From Numida meleagris (taxonomy: Eukaryota > Chordata > Aves > Galliformes > Numididae): a DNA stretch of 64,000 bases. How positions within the stretch are numbered: position 1 is the stretch's first letter; each line of letters opens with the position of its first letter. Below are positions 1-10,900 of the stretch, one piece after another. The stretch lies in assembly GCF_002078875.1 (NCBI RefSeq), contig NC_034414.1:22498616-22562615 (forward strand). Reading direction: 5' to 3'. The position numbers and the translations under genes were made by a program. The notes under the pieces were generated by a model. The model was not told where the DNA came from and did not search any database. It worked only from the letters and a program-made list of their open reading frames with translations.

Positions 1-230
1 CCAGGGGAGGTTCAGAGTGGGTATTGGGAAAATTTTCATCTCAGAAAGAATGGTGAAGCACTGGAACAGGCTGCCCAGGGAGGTGGTGGAGTCACTAGCC
101 ATTGGGGTGCTCAAGAAACGTGTGGATGTGGCACTGAGGGATGTGGTTAGTGGGGTATCGTGGAGATGTGCTGTCAGTTGGACTTGGTGATCTTAGTGGT
201 CTTTTCCAACCTTAATGATTCTATGATTCT
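1..230 (+). repeat. CR1 LINE, 3' end fragment
   Basis: This is the 3' end of a chicken-repeat-1 non-LTR retrotransposon in sense orientation. It shows the CR1 order: the 'ctggaacaggctgcccaggg' block, 'aggtggtggagtcac', then 'ggtcttttccaacctt', and a terminal 'gattctatgattct'. The element enters from outside the window, so its 5' extent is unknown. The encoded stretch is diverged and carries no usable reading frame. It sits about 300 bp upstream of the CpG island. Confidence 0.93.
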
Positions 231-539
231 AAGTCGCTTGGGTTGGAAAAGGCCCCTATGAATCCCCTGTGGATTCCATGTTGGATCCTGTTGGACTTGG
301 AATAGCCCATCTGCGTGCAAGAGCCAGGGATGACCTCTACTAGGCAGCTGTCTTTTTTCCTGAAATCTGTAGTTGCCGCACTGGATTGAATTTGCTCACC
401 AGGCTCGGAAGTTGCTGGCACGCACACAGAGCACAACCGCACTGCCTGACTTCCTTAGGAAACCAGGCTTAAAAGGGCTGCTTTCCTGTGTCACAAATAC
501 GGGCTCTCTTTGCCTTGCTGTGTGCTTTTGAAAGGTTTG
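231..539. other. Promoter-upstream unique DNA, possible tail-to-tail CR1 scrap
   Basis: No gene is visible. The first 25 to 40 bases contain 'gggttggaaaaggcccct', which resembles the antisense CR1 3' end. A second CR1 could therefore lie tail to tail with the one before it, but the match fades quickly. The rest is unassigned, and CpG density starts to rise near 530. Confidence 0.5.
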
Positions 540-721
540 CCGGAGGTGCCGCGGTGCAACTCTCACGTGCCTTTGGCGGATCTCTACGCGCATTTCGGGA
601 ACGCTCCGTAAGTCCCAGGTCCGCAAACCTCCCATCCGTCTCTCGGTTCTGCTAACACAAGACCTCGAGGTGCCCCGGGCACTCCCCGGGCCGGGCACCG
701 GGGTGTGGGGCAGCCACTCGT

Positions 722-756
722 GGGGCGGGACGCGGTTGGGGCCGGCCCGGGGGCGG
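722..756 (+). promoter_or_regulatory. Paired GC boxes (Sp/KLF-type sites)
   Basis: Two GC boxes lie about 27 bp apart, at 722-729 and 749-756, separated by a GGCC-rich spacer. They are 160 to 190 bp upstream of the proposed donor, a plausible core-promoter position. Binding is inferred from the motif only. Confidence 0.55.
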
Positions 757-799
757 AGAGCAGGGCACGGCCGGAGGTGGAGCTGGCTGCGCTGGCGGC

Positions 800-914
800 T
801 CGGGCGCTCCGTGGCTCCGGGCACGGGGAGCGCGCGGCAGAGGGAGCGCAGCGCAGCCGCTGAGAGCCGCCCGCCCGCCCCAGCTGGCCGAGCCCCAGGA
901 GCTGCCGCCGACAG
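800..914 (+). other. Probable non-coding first exon (5' UTR) of an unidentified gene
   Basis: The stretch ends in ACAG|GTAAAG, a near-consensus splice donor with the GT at 915-916, placed in the centre of the CpG island. There is no ATG between about 540 and 914, so this exon would be 5' UTR and translation would start in a later exon outside the window. The start at 800 is only a guess, since no TATA box or clear initiator fixes it. The sequence is very rich in CCGCC and GCCGC, as is common in first exons of long developmental genes. I could not recognise the gene. A different donor further into the island, for example near 1,425, could be used as an alternative. Confidence 0.6.
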
Positions 915-3621
915 GTAAAGGAGCGGGGCTCGCTCCGGGGCGTGCCGCCCGCCCTACCCGGAGACCCGCGGTGCCCGCTGGGGTACCGGCTCCGGGGCGC
1001 GGGGAGGTGGCTAGGGAGGCGCGGAGAGGGTGGGATCCCGGGGCTGGAGGCTCCGAGCGGCGGCTCCGCGGCCCCCGCCCTCAGCATTTCTGTGTTTCCG
1101 AGCCCCGTCACAGCAAAACCAGCGGGAGGGTTCGCTGAGTGCCGTTCCTCGGTGGTGCTGCGGGTGCACCGCCGCATCTGGAGCCGGGGTGAGAGCTGGC
1201 GGTAGGAGTGTGTCTTTTCGGTGCTTATGTGCAGACCGCTGTCCGTCCCCACTGTCTGATAGGGATTTAGAGCGGCAGCGGCGTGTTGGTGAGCTGCCAT
1301 CCCGCTGGGGTGGGTGGGTGGCTGTTGTAAGCCGTGCATCCGGCACCTGGAGTCTGAGCCTAACTTTTGCCTTTAGATGTTGTAGTAAGCGAGTAGTCAA
1401 CGTTCTCTGTGCATTGCGCTCTTTGGTAAGTGTAATTCATTTTTCTCTAATGCTTTTCTCGGCAATTAGTAAGATCTGCGTGCTTGTTGCTTGTATTTCT
1501 GTAATAACAGAGAATTTGGATGCAATTAATAGACCGTAGGCACGCATTCCCTGGAATAGCCAGTGGCTACCAGCACTGGTTGGGCAGGAGCGTGCTGGCG
1601 ATGGCTGCGTGCCCAGCTGGCTGTGCTCCATTCTGAGCACCGACTTGCCCTGTGTTTTCACTAGCGAGTAAAAAGCGTGTGCTCTTATTGTAGAGTTGTC
1701 TCAGTTCCACGAGATATGCTCAAGTGCTTTGTGGGCTCCGCCAGTAAAGTGGTGTTCAGCACTTCCATAAGGAGCAGCGCTTGTTTAGTCTCAAAAGTAT
1801 AGGAGCTGAGAGCAAATGATGGGAATGTTGCTGGAAGACCTAAGTGGGCGCTTTCTTTTTCATGGTTTGGGGAGAATTTGTCGAGCGTCGGCTGTGCAGT
1901 GTGATGTATGTGCTTCTTTGCCGCCTGCTGTCTCTGCAATACTTGTGTCTTGTGCTCAATACTTGTGTTGGGTTCAGCCGGCTGACCCTCCCTGGAAGGC
2001 AGTTAATATTTCATGTTTGTTGTGGCCGAGGAGCTGCTTTTGTTGGCGATGGCTGAAGCGCCAAGCAGTGCCGTTGCCATGAATGCAAGGGTTGGGGGGT
2101 GAGGAGGGGCAAGGAAGAGCTCTAACTTCTCTGAGATAGCCCAGGCTGCTCCAGCATCAAGAGGGTACTTCTACTTCCCGCAGGTTACTTAGCTGGAGGA
2201 GCTGTGTGTAACCCCAGAAGAGACACAGGTGACTGTGGAGAGGGGAGGGACAGCATGTCAGTGTGCACCTGGGTGGCAGGGAGGACCAAGCCCCGGTGGG
2301 AGCCTGGGGCTGAGGCTGATGCTGATGGGAGGGCTGCGTGCCATGCTGGCTCCTCATACCCTGTACAGCTGCTCACCCCGCAGGTACGGGCAAGCCAGCC
2401 CGTTTGGGGGCTGCCTTCATTCCTAAGGCAGGAATGCGATATTTCCTTTGTAAATCATGGGGAAATCCCTTTATTCTCTCTGGGATGTGAAGCTGTGGTA
2501 TGCTGGGAAGGGCTCTGGACTGTAATTTCCAGGCTTGCTTAAGAAGTTAGAATGGAGCCCAGCAACTTCATCTCCCCTGTGCTGGGCACCAAGAGGAGGC
2601 TGAGGGGTGGTTTTTCTTTTTTTTTTCACAAAGAGGAGTGAGAATGCCAGTGTTTGCATCTCAGCTGATGGCAACACACAGCTCTGTCCTGGCGTGATCT
2701 CACTTTTGGCTGCTCTCACGTGCATTATACTCCTCAGGGTGGGGCTGGGCAGAAGGGAAACAGGAATGGCTGTGTGCGTATGAAAATGCTGAGCTATCCT
2801 TAATTCTTTTGCCAAGTTGTCTGTATGCTGTTTAATTCAAATGATTTCATACACACAGCGTTGCAGGTCTGTTGTTAAAAGGCAGAAACAATTGCTGTAA
2901 CCAGGAATAACACTGCAGTTCATAAAACATGAGTAACATCTGTCACCGTGACTCCAATTTGTTTCTCTGTTTGTAGAATAACAGAGGTGACAGCTCGGGC
3001 AGCCAGGTTTAATGCCCTGTGCTAAACCTTTGCTTCTGCCTCCTGCGGCTCGCTGTGACTCACAGGATCGATGGACACAGCTCTTGCTCTGCAGCAGGGG
3101 AGCAGGAGGGGCTCCAGACCACTCCACTGTGTACAGCAGAACTCCACTGAGTTTGCTTAGTTTGGGTCCCTGTGAACTGGTCTATCTCATGCGCTTGCCA
3201 CTCGCAGCGTGACAGACTTGGTGAGGTCTGGTGCTTTGGGGCCAAACTCACAAGGAGTCTGTGCTGCTGTAGGGGCAGCATTTTCTCTCCTAGCACCTTT
3301 TATCTCCCCTTAATCTATCCCAGGTTGAATACTGTAGTCAGTTTAAGCAGAGCCATTTCATGCTTTGATGTGTGTTTATTGGCTCTAGCTTCTCATTCTC
3401 ATGCTTTTTTTTTTTTTCCTTTAAATTAACTCTCTCTTCCCACCCCACCTCCCCAAACAAAATAACTAGAGCAGAGGAGGAAAAAAGTGAATTAACTGAC
3501 TCGGTGATTTTTGTGAATGGGTTTTCTTACATTCCTTGCTGCCTTCTGTAAGATCCCTTCATAATTAAAATATTATGACTATCCTTATGGTAGCCCTTCG
3601 CTAGTGGCAAGGATCCTAATT

Positions 3622-3629
3622 TGACGTCA
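3622..3629. promoter_or_regulatory. Full CRE palindrome TGACGTCA
   Basis: A perfect eight-base CREB/ATF site lies in AT-rich intronic DNA, with an AACCACAG RUNX-type word about 80 bp downstream. About one such octamer is expected by chance in a window of this size, so function is uncertain. Confidence 0.3.
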
Positions 3630-4630
3630 ATGCAAAAATACTAGGTTCTGGCATAAGGGCAGATGACATTTCATCAGCTAGTGCATGCCCATTTTTTTTT
3701 AAACCACAGTGCTAAGACCATATGGGCAGATAATGAGTTTAAGCTGATAAACAGCTTACAGATTTGCCCAAATAAAGGACTTTCTTCCTAGAAGACGCGT
3801 TTTCCTTCAAAATAAATAATGCAGTTCCTGTGTTTTTATTTAATTATCTCTAGTCCTGTCCATTCTCACCAGGCTACAGGAAAACAGGCACCAGCGCTCT
3901 GCAAACAGAAGCAATTGGCTTTATGGGGCTGTGGGTCTTAGCTCAGGGAGGACTTGAAACAAGAAGTTCACATGCCACAAAAAACTGAGGCTCCAAGTAC
4001 CTAAATAAGAAGATGGCTGTCCACGTTGTGTCCAGGGAGTTTTGTGAGGCCATGCTTGGTTCCTGACATCTTGAGGATGAGTCATTGCATGAGGTGGTGG
4101 TAGATCCGAGGTCTGTTTGGGAGCTGTAATTAAACCAGATGAGTATCTATACTTCTTGCTAATCCTTTGAGGCTGCTGAAGTAGCTCTCATTTGGTGTTT
4201 GTTTTGCAAGATAAACCCTACTTTTGCTTTTCTTAAAAGAGTCTTTCTGACTAATGTTCATGTAATTATTTTTCCCAGACTTAAATTGGCATCAATAAAA
4301 CCTGAGAGAGATTTTAAATCCATTTTTTTGTTGTTTTTCTAGTAGTGAAATGAGTGTTGGAAAGACACTTGCTTTGGGAAGTGGAAGTTTCTAGTTGTGA
4401 CTTCTAAACAATAACTTAAAACCAAGTAATATATTTGTTTAGAAAAGGCAAAGCCCATATGTTTCTGCCCCAAGATGCATGGCAGTAAGCTATTTGCTTA
4501 TTCTCTTATAAGCTATTTCTGAGAAGAAAGTTGCACAGAAAAATCAGTCCAGATAGCTCTACTGTGTGTGATGATGCTTATTCCTTCTAAATCTTCCTTG
4601 AATACACTGTGTTGTTGTCTACCCTCCCAC

Positions 4631-4669
4631 CACTGGAAATACTTCAGGACTTTCACTATATTTCCAGTG
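4631..4669. repeat. Inverted repeat, 11-bp arms
   Basis: The left arm cactggaaata (4631-4641) pairs perfectly with tatttccagtg (4659-4669) around a 17-base loop. It is too short for a microRNA precursor. It may simply be chance. Confidence 0.6.
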
Positions 4670-4784
4670 AAGGGATGCTCAGATGACTAGAGCTTTGTTG
4701 TCTGATGGTCATTTCTATCTTGTTTCTAACTGATACGACAGCAGAGTTGAATTCAGCCCTATCATTGCTTAGGGCTGCAGTGCT

Positions 4785-5100
4785 CATAGAATCATAGAAT
4801 CACAAAGGTTGGAAAAGACTTACAAGATTATCCAGTCCATCCATCCACCTACCACCAACATTTCCCCACTAAACCATGTACCTCAGTACAACATCTAAAC
4901 GTTCCTTGAACACCTCCTGGGATGGTGACTCCACCGCCTCCCTGGGCAGCACCTGACCACTCTTCCAGAGAAGAAATTTTTCCTAACATCCAACCTGAAT
5001 CTCCCCTGGCACAACTTGAGGCCACTCCCTCTAGTCCTGTTGCTAGTTATGTGGAAGAAGAGGCTCCATTCCTTCCCCTACAGCAACCTTTCTTATTTTC
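4785..5100 (-). repeat. CR1 LINE, 5'-truncated copy
   Basis: The antisense CR1 3' end begins with 'catagaatcatagaatcac' and 'aggttggaaaagac'. It continues through the typical 'ttccttgaacacctcctggg', 'actccaccgcctccctgggcag', 'ctaacatccaacctgaatctcccctgg' and 'cctctagtcctgttgctag' blocks. Similarity fades near 5,100, which marks the 5' truncation. The reading frame on the opposite strand through it is a shadow. Confidence 0.95.
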
Positions 5101-7923
5101 TGCTCCCTGCACTTGCGGAGTCTTCAGTTTCCAAAATGGTGCATGAGTTACCTTGTCCCTTAGTTCCAGAAGATTCACTTTAATTCAGTGCCTATCAAAT
5201 AATTGATGAGACGACTTTTTTTTTTTTTTTTTTTTCCCCCATCTCTTGCCGTGGGGCAACATTGCTTAGCTGTTGGTACAGATCTCTCACGGTCTGATTT
5301 AGTGTAAATGACCCAAGACTGAAAGAAGCGGCCGTAAGAAGGCCTGCAGTGGATGTTACCTGGCAGCTGAAGATCTTCCAGCTTGAGTTTAAAAAGTAAA
5401 TAAAGCAAATGAAAAACCTGATATTTTGTAGCTGTCCTTAGAGATGATAGAAGGGTCAGGCTCCTAGGGAGGCTCCTATTTCTGCACAGGATCTCTTGTG
5501 ACTGTCTAGTCCCTCCCACAAGGATCCCCACAATTAGTTTATCATCAGGAGTTCTTGTCTTTCATGTTTGTTGGTGGTTTATTTTGCTGTCAGGATGTTC
5601 TTTTTGCTATATATTTACTCAGACTTGGTCTAAAATGGAAACATGCAGCTGCCTGATAAATAAATAGACAGGTCACTGTAGAAGTACCCATTGTTAAACC
5701 CACGCAAAGTTCAATTTTCTTGAGCAATATATCAATTCAGGAAGAAAGAGAGGATGCTTTAGATGAAATGCAGCACTGAAACTGTTGCCCGTGCCCTCAG
5801 TATTACTAGATATGGTTGTGAAAGGGGCTGCATGATCTCGTGAATCAGGACATACGTCTGGATTTTCTCAGCTCAGCTGTTGACTGTGTTCAGTTACTTC
5901 CCCTCTTCCTGTCCTTCTCATTCTCCCATTTGGTTGAGTACTACAGCCCTGTTGGAGCGGCCACATCTCTGGATGGTGTTGTACTGCCTCGTGGTCTGGA
6001 GCTTGCCCCAGCTGATCCTGGGGAAGCAGCCCATGAAGCATCTTGTTGATCACGGGGAAGAGTAACGGCACCAAGCTGCTAATGTGAAAAGTCATGTAGT
6101 ACAGCAGAGATAATAATAGCTCTTATATTCTTTCAAACTTCTCACTTGAGTCATAAACTGCTTTAAATAAATTATATGCCATTCCAAATGCCTGGAAAGC
6201 CAAGGGGACAGCTGAGCGAGCGGGGTGTGGGTCCATATGGTGACTTGTTCCCTGCAGTTCAGGCACAGCCTGGCAAAGGCTGAGGGGCCCCGGGCTGCGT
6301 GCGGCATGCAGCTTTCCCGCGCTGACTACTTCAGCTCCGTGCTTCTCACAGGGCTCAGCAGTGCAGTTGTAGCGCTAGCAGCTTTCCTTCATGGCCCAGA
6401 GCCCAGTTTGAAGAGGGGTGATTTTGGTCATGCTGCTAGACATACGTATTTATGGCCCTATTTCATCTGTTGAACTGAATCTGTTAGTGTATTTTTTACA
6501 TTATTGTGGAAACAGTTACTATATTTACTCTTTATGAAAAGCTCAGCGTAAGGCAGTCTATGAGGAGGGAGTCTGATATAATGAAGATTGCACTAGGTGG
6601 TGATGTCTGTGCTTCTTTAGGGAAAAAAAATGGACCAAATGAGCTGACTGGCACTGTGCCTGTTCTTGAGACAAAGCCCTTGCTGGGCACTGAGCTGGAA
6701 CACGGTATGCTGGGAAAGCAGCAAGGGGACTTGTTCTTGGCTCACTTGATGGCACATCTCATTTTCTTGGGGAGTGAAGGGAACCAGATCTTCTTGTACT
6801 GATTTCTGCTTGGCTGGGTTGGGCTGGCTCAAACCTGCTGGGAATTCCTCACTCAGGGATGTCTCTGGGACTCACCTTCTCGATGAGCTTCTCCAAGCTC
6901 ACTGCTGGGTAAATGAGATAGCAATGCGAATACTCAGCATTTGCAATGGGAGTCACTGTTGACAATGTTCTTGTTTCTTGAAAGCAGTGCTTTTTGTGTC
7001 CTTCTTGGGTGGTAATAATTGGTGGGGCTTAGACAGTCTCCAATTCACATGCATGAGAAATAACTGAAAATGAAGGACCAAATGTCTTCAAGCATTCTTA
7101 AGACCAATGTCTGGTGTATTTCTGAACTGCTGGGTGCCCTTTGTTCCTGTTGATGTCAGAGGGGATTGCCAAAGCAGGTGCTTATCCTGCGTTGATCAGC
7201 AAAGTTTTTGCTTCTTATGGGGATGTGGCTGAAGCACAGGCACATAACGGGTCTTCTGGAGTTGAACCACATTGTTACATACAGATAAGATACAGGAAAT
7301 GCTGGGATTCTTCTGCAATTAGTTCTGCAAATGCTCAAGGCATGAGGCTGGAAGCACCAGTAGATCTTTGACCTATGTTTTCCTTCAGCAGCCTGAGAAG
7401 TAATGTAATGCCTTGCTGATGTGATGCTGACTCTGGATCTGCAGTCTTGAAAAAAGACCTTCCAGACTGGGGTAATTTTGAGCTCAGAGTGGCTCTTTGC
7501 CAGGTACGAAGAAAGGATTCTGTTCTTAGTTGTTTGTTGGGTCACATCAGTCATTATCAATAGTCTGATGAGATTAAGAAGGAACAGACTTCCCAAAAGC
7601 TGGTTGGATGAAGGTCTTTATTGTTTTTCTTCTTTTTTCCCTCACTGTGCTGGAAGGAATAGAAGGTTTCGTGCTTTGCATTTTGTGTTTGTATTTTGAT
7701 ACTGCAGTGAAGATGACTTGGCAGAAGAGTAGATTTAATTTTCAAACATTAATTTTATTTGTTAATGCGACTGCAGGTATTTCCAAGCATCAGTATGTAG
7801 TGGATTTTGGTTAGTATTTATGCAGTGTGATGGGAGCAGCTTTGAAGTATTGCATGAGCTTAGGGAAACAGAAGACATTGCGAAACAAGTGGACTCTCCC
7901 TCTCAAGTCCTATCATTGATTTT
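5101..7923. other. Unique intronic DNA
   Basis: No gene is recognised. It contains a T20 tract at 5,216-5,235. A slightly CpG-richer patch near 6,285-6,350 is far too small and weak for a CpG island. No donor/acceptor pair frames a convincing exon. Confidence 0.6.
5216..5235 (+). repeat. T20 homopolymer
   Basis: Twenty T residues are followed by five C residues. On the minus strand this is a poly(A) tract, but no AATAAA precedes it at the expected distance and no retrocopy is evident. Confidence 0.85.
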
Positions 7924-7990
7924 CGTAGAATAATCGAATATCTCTAGTTGGAAGAGACCCGTAAGGATCACTGAGTCCTTCTCCTCAGAA
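7924..7990 (-). repeat. CR1 LINE, short 3' fragment
   Basis: The antisense CR1 tail is recognisable as 'cgtagaataatcgaatatct', then 'agttggaagagaccc' and 'aaggatcactgagtcc'. It is diverged and only about 65 bp is left, so it is an older or heavily truncated insertion than the copy at 4,785. Confidence 0.75.
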
Positions 7991-10900
7991 CCTGTGCTCA
8001 GAACTGTGCAGTGCAAATGCCAGCACTGCTAGGATCAGGCTGCTGTGAATAAAGCCTCTTCAGCTGTGGGCAACTTGCATTCCTTCTCTGAGCATCTGCT
8101 TTGCCAGCTGTGAAAGTGGAGACGGGAGCCTCAGCACATAAGTATGATAGATGTTCTTGTTGGCTGATCTCGATGAAGTGTCTGGAACTGAGGAGTCTCA
8201 TGGTCTGCAGTTTGGAAGCATGGAGGTTTAATGTGGTGTAAGCCACCAGCTTGCATCTTTGTTAGGGAAGAGAAGTACCAGCTTAGAGTCATTCTGGTGC
8301 AATAGGGTCGAAGGATTTGTGGGCTGGAAGAAGAACTTACCTAGGACGGAGGACCCAGGTGAGAAGTATTCCTCATGCAGTCTGAATGGATTTACTTGGA
8401 GCTTTGTAAAGCATCTGTCCAGGGCTGGATTTCACCTTTGCACCACAGGGTGATGCAGTTGCGTTTCCTTTTGTTGTTTTTCCAATCCCCCCCTGCTCCA
8501 TGCTCTTGCTTTTTATGATCAAAGCTCTGCTCTTTAAAGATATGCCAATGCCTTGTAATAGTGCTCAGAAAATCCCCTATGGGGAGCAGTTCTGATTAGA
8601 TGCTAGGAACTCTTTAATTCTCTTCAGACTTCTTACTATTAGGAACATCTTGCTTACAAAAGGTGTGGGTTTTCTTCCTAGTTGCTGCTGCCTCTCCTCC
8701 AGCTTCCCTCCTATCCAGACGGTGTGCTCATTCTTTACGCTCTCCCGTTGACTTGTCTTATATCAACTTGGTTCCTTGGTTCTAGTGTTCAGCTCATTAT
8801 TTTATCTTCTACAGCACTCACTGAATGCTTAAAAATAATAAATATTAATAATAGAGTCCTTTGAACCAGCAGGCTCTTTGCTGCTTAAGCTCACCTTTTC
8901 CTGCTGCTTATCCCCTATTAAAAGTTGCTATAATCTGCAGATTGTAACCGTAATAACTTCTGCCACAGCAGCTGGGGTTATGACAAACGTAGGATTATAG
9001 CTCTGGGTGGGGAAGTGGTAGTGGGAGCGGATAACCTCAAAGGCACAAAGCTGTTGTTTCACTTGAAATATTCATGGCAGTAAAGGAAGAGAAGCCAAAA
9101 AACTTAGTGTGGGAATAGAGCTGTCTCTCTAAATAGTTTCTCTTTTACAAGTTTCTATGGAGTGTCAGTGACCTATATGGGATAATCCTGTACTGCACAC
9201 AAAACCCTGCGTTTAAAAGGGGAAAAGCATTCTTTCTGAAGAACCTAGCTTAAGAAGCCTGTACTTTTGGAAGCACTTTCAAGTGAGCTCACAGGAAGCG
9301 TCTTAAAACAGCAAGACAGATGGAGATAGGTTTGTGCCGTTACTGTGTGTTTTCTTTTAATTCCTCCTCAGTCAGGTTTCCCTCTCCCTGCAGCCACAGA
9401 GGGGAAAGCTGCCCTAGCACATGACGTGGCCCACGCAATACATGGGCCGGGCTCCAGAGCTTTTCTGCATGTACATACGCTTACATGCTTCTGGACATCA
9501 GCAATGTTTTTACTGTCTCAGATCACACAGACTAAGGAACAAGTGATGTAAACAGGAATGGAGTGTGTGAGGTTTTCCCACCATGCCTCCTTTCCGCTGT
9601 TAAACAATACAGTTAGAAGACGAGAGAATCCTGAAATGTCAGGACAAACTTCAGGAAGCCTCGTTTGTTCCTTTGGCTTGGGGAAGGTGAGCTGTTCTGA
9701 GCAGAGCTGCCGCTGGGCAGGCTGCTTCCCGGCGTGCGTCCTTAGCTGAAACCACATTGCTTACTGCTCAGGACTGGGACAAGCTGGGAGTTTTTTTCAA
9801 GGAAACAATTTGCCTGCAGAAAAATGCTGCTTTATTGAAACCAGTGCTGCTTTGTGGGAAAGGGCTGGTCTCCACTCTGTCCTCCTTGGGTGAATTTCTT
9901 GGGTTTGGAACAGAATTTCTTAGTCAAAACAGAGATGCTGGCCAGGCGTCAGGCTGTTTGGGTTTTTCACCTGTGTACACAAATCCAAAACGGGGTCCTG
10001 AAAGCAGGTTTCTCACATGTCAGATATGCATGTCCTAACCACAAGACTGGTGTTCCAGTGCATGTGGGTTTTTGCATGAAGAGTTCCAAGGTAGATTTCA
10101 TAGCTTCATCCCTAAGGGAATGAGAGAAAAGAAGGAGAGCGACTGTCCATAAAGCACTTCTGGAGTGTTTTGGCAGGGTCAGGACTTCACAAGTGATTAT
10201 AGGATGAAAACGCTCTTAAGCCCCCGCCCTCTCTGAGGAGCATTGTTAGAAAACCACCTGAAGCAGCCAAGGAAAACAGAGCTGAGCGCTGCTGATATGT
10301 TTGTGCCTGGGCCATTGTTGTTGGGCAGGGTATGAAAAAATAACGCTTAGGGCAAGAGAGGAGCTCCTTGGAAGAGGATGAAACACTCTCCTGCTGGTTG
10401 ATTGCAGAGCTCAGCAGAGCCAGGGGTAACACGTGGTTGCAGCTGGAGGCCTCTCTCTTCCAGTTTCGTCCCTCCTCCCATTTAATGGAGAGGCAAGGGA
10501 AGTGGTCCATTCTTCATACTTTCTTAATCCCCCTTGGAGAGTGAGAAGGCAGCCAGGCTGGGGTCTCCAGGAAGCTAGATGTGTGCTTACCCAGGGCACA
10601 GATCTCTGTGGTCAGTGTCTGTGTGACCGAAGATGCAGGCTGTGGGTGTTCCAGGGCTCTTCAGCCACGTGCATCCTAAGGTGGTCACTCACATCTCATT
10701 GTGTGAGAATCCCACTCTGCCTTTTCTTTGGATTTTAATTCCAACTTTCTAAAAAGGAAAGGTGAGATGTGGCAAAGCGGGGAAAACTGGTGTTTTAAGC
10801 TGCTTCTTTGCATGGGCAAAGAAAAACCACTCCTTTTAAAGGGTTTTTTTTAAAAGGCAAAAGGTTCCAAGCTGTTGCTGTGTAACTGAGGTTTAAATAA

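Larger units (their letters stand above)
540..1320. promoter_or_regulatory. CpG-island promoter
   Basis: CG dinucleotides are dense here and sparse in almost all the rest of the window. That is the signature of an unmethylated vertebrate CpG-island promoter. Visible sites are GC boxes (GGGGCGGG at 722-729 and GGGGGCGG at 749-756) and a CACGTG E-box at 564-569. No TATA box is evident, so dispersed initiation is expected. The long open frames on both strands here follow from few stop codons in GC-rich DNA and are not read as proteins. The direction of the main transcript is inferred from the donor at 914/915. Divergent transcription is also possible. Confidence 0.88.
915..4784 (+). other. Start of the proposed long first intron
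   Basis: After the donor the CpG island continues to about 1,320, then ordinary intronic DNA begins. A second donor-like TTTG|GTAAGTG lies at 1,425/1,426. There is a 20-bp tandem duplication at 1,937-1,968, T-tracts near 2,612 and 3,404, a full CRE palindrome at 3,622-3,629 and an AP-1-type TGAGTCAT at 4,078-4,085. An 11-bp inverted repeat spans 4,631-4,669. No coding exon is recognised. Confidence 0.6.

Noticed and set aside
584..1339. 251-codon minus-strand open frame across the CpG island, and shorter + frames there
   Set aside because: GC-rich DNA has few stop codons. The translation is low-complexity A/R/P/S-rich with no domain, and several + frames in the island begin at non-ATG codons.
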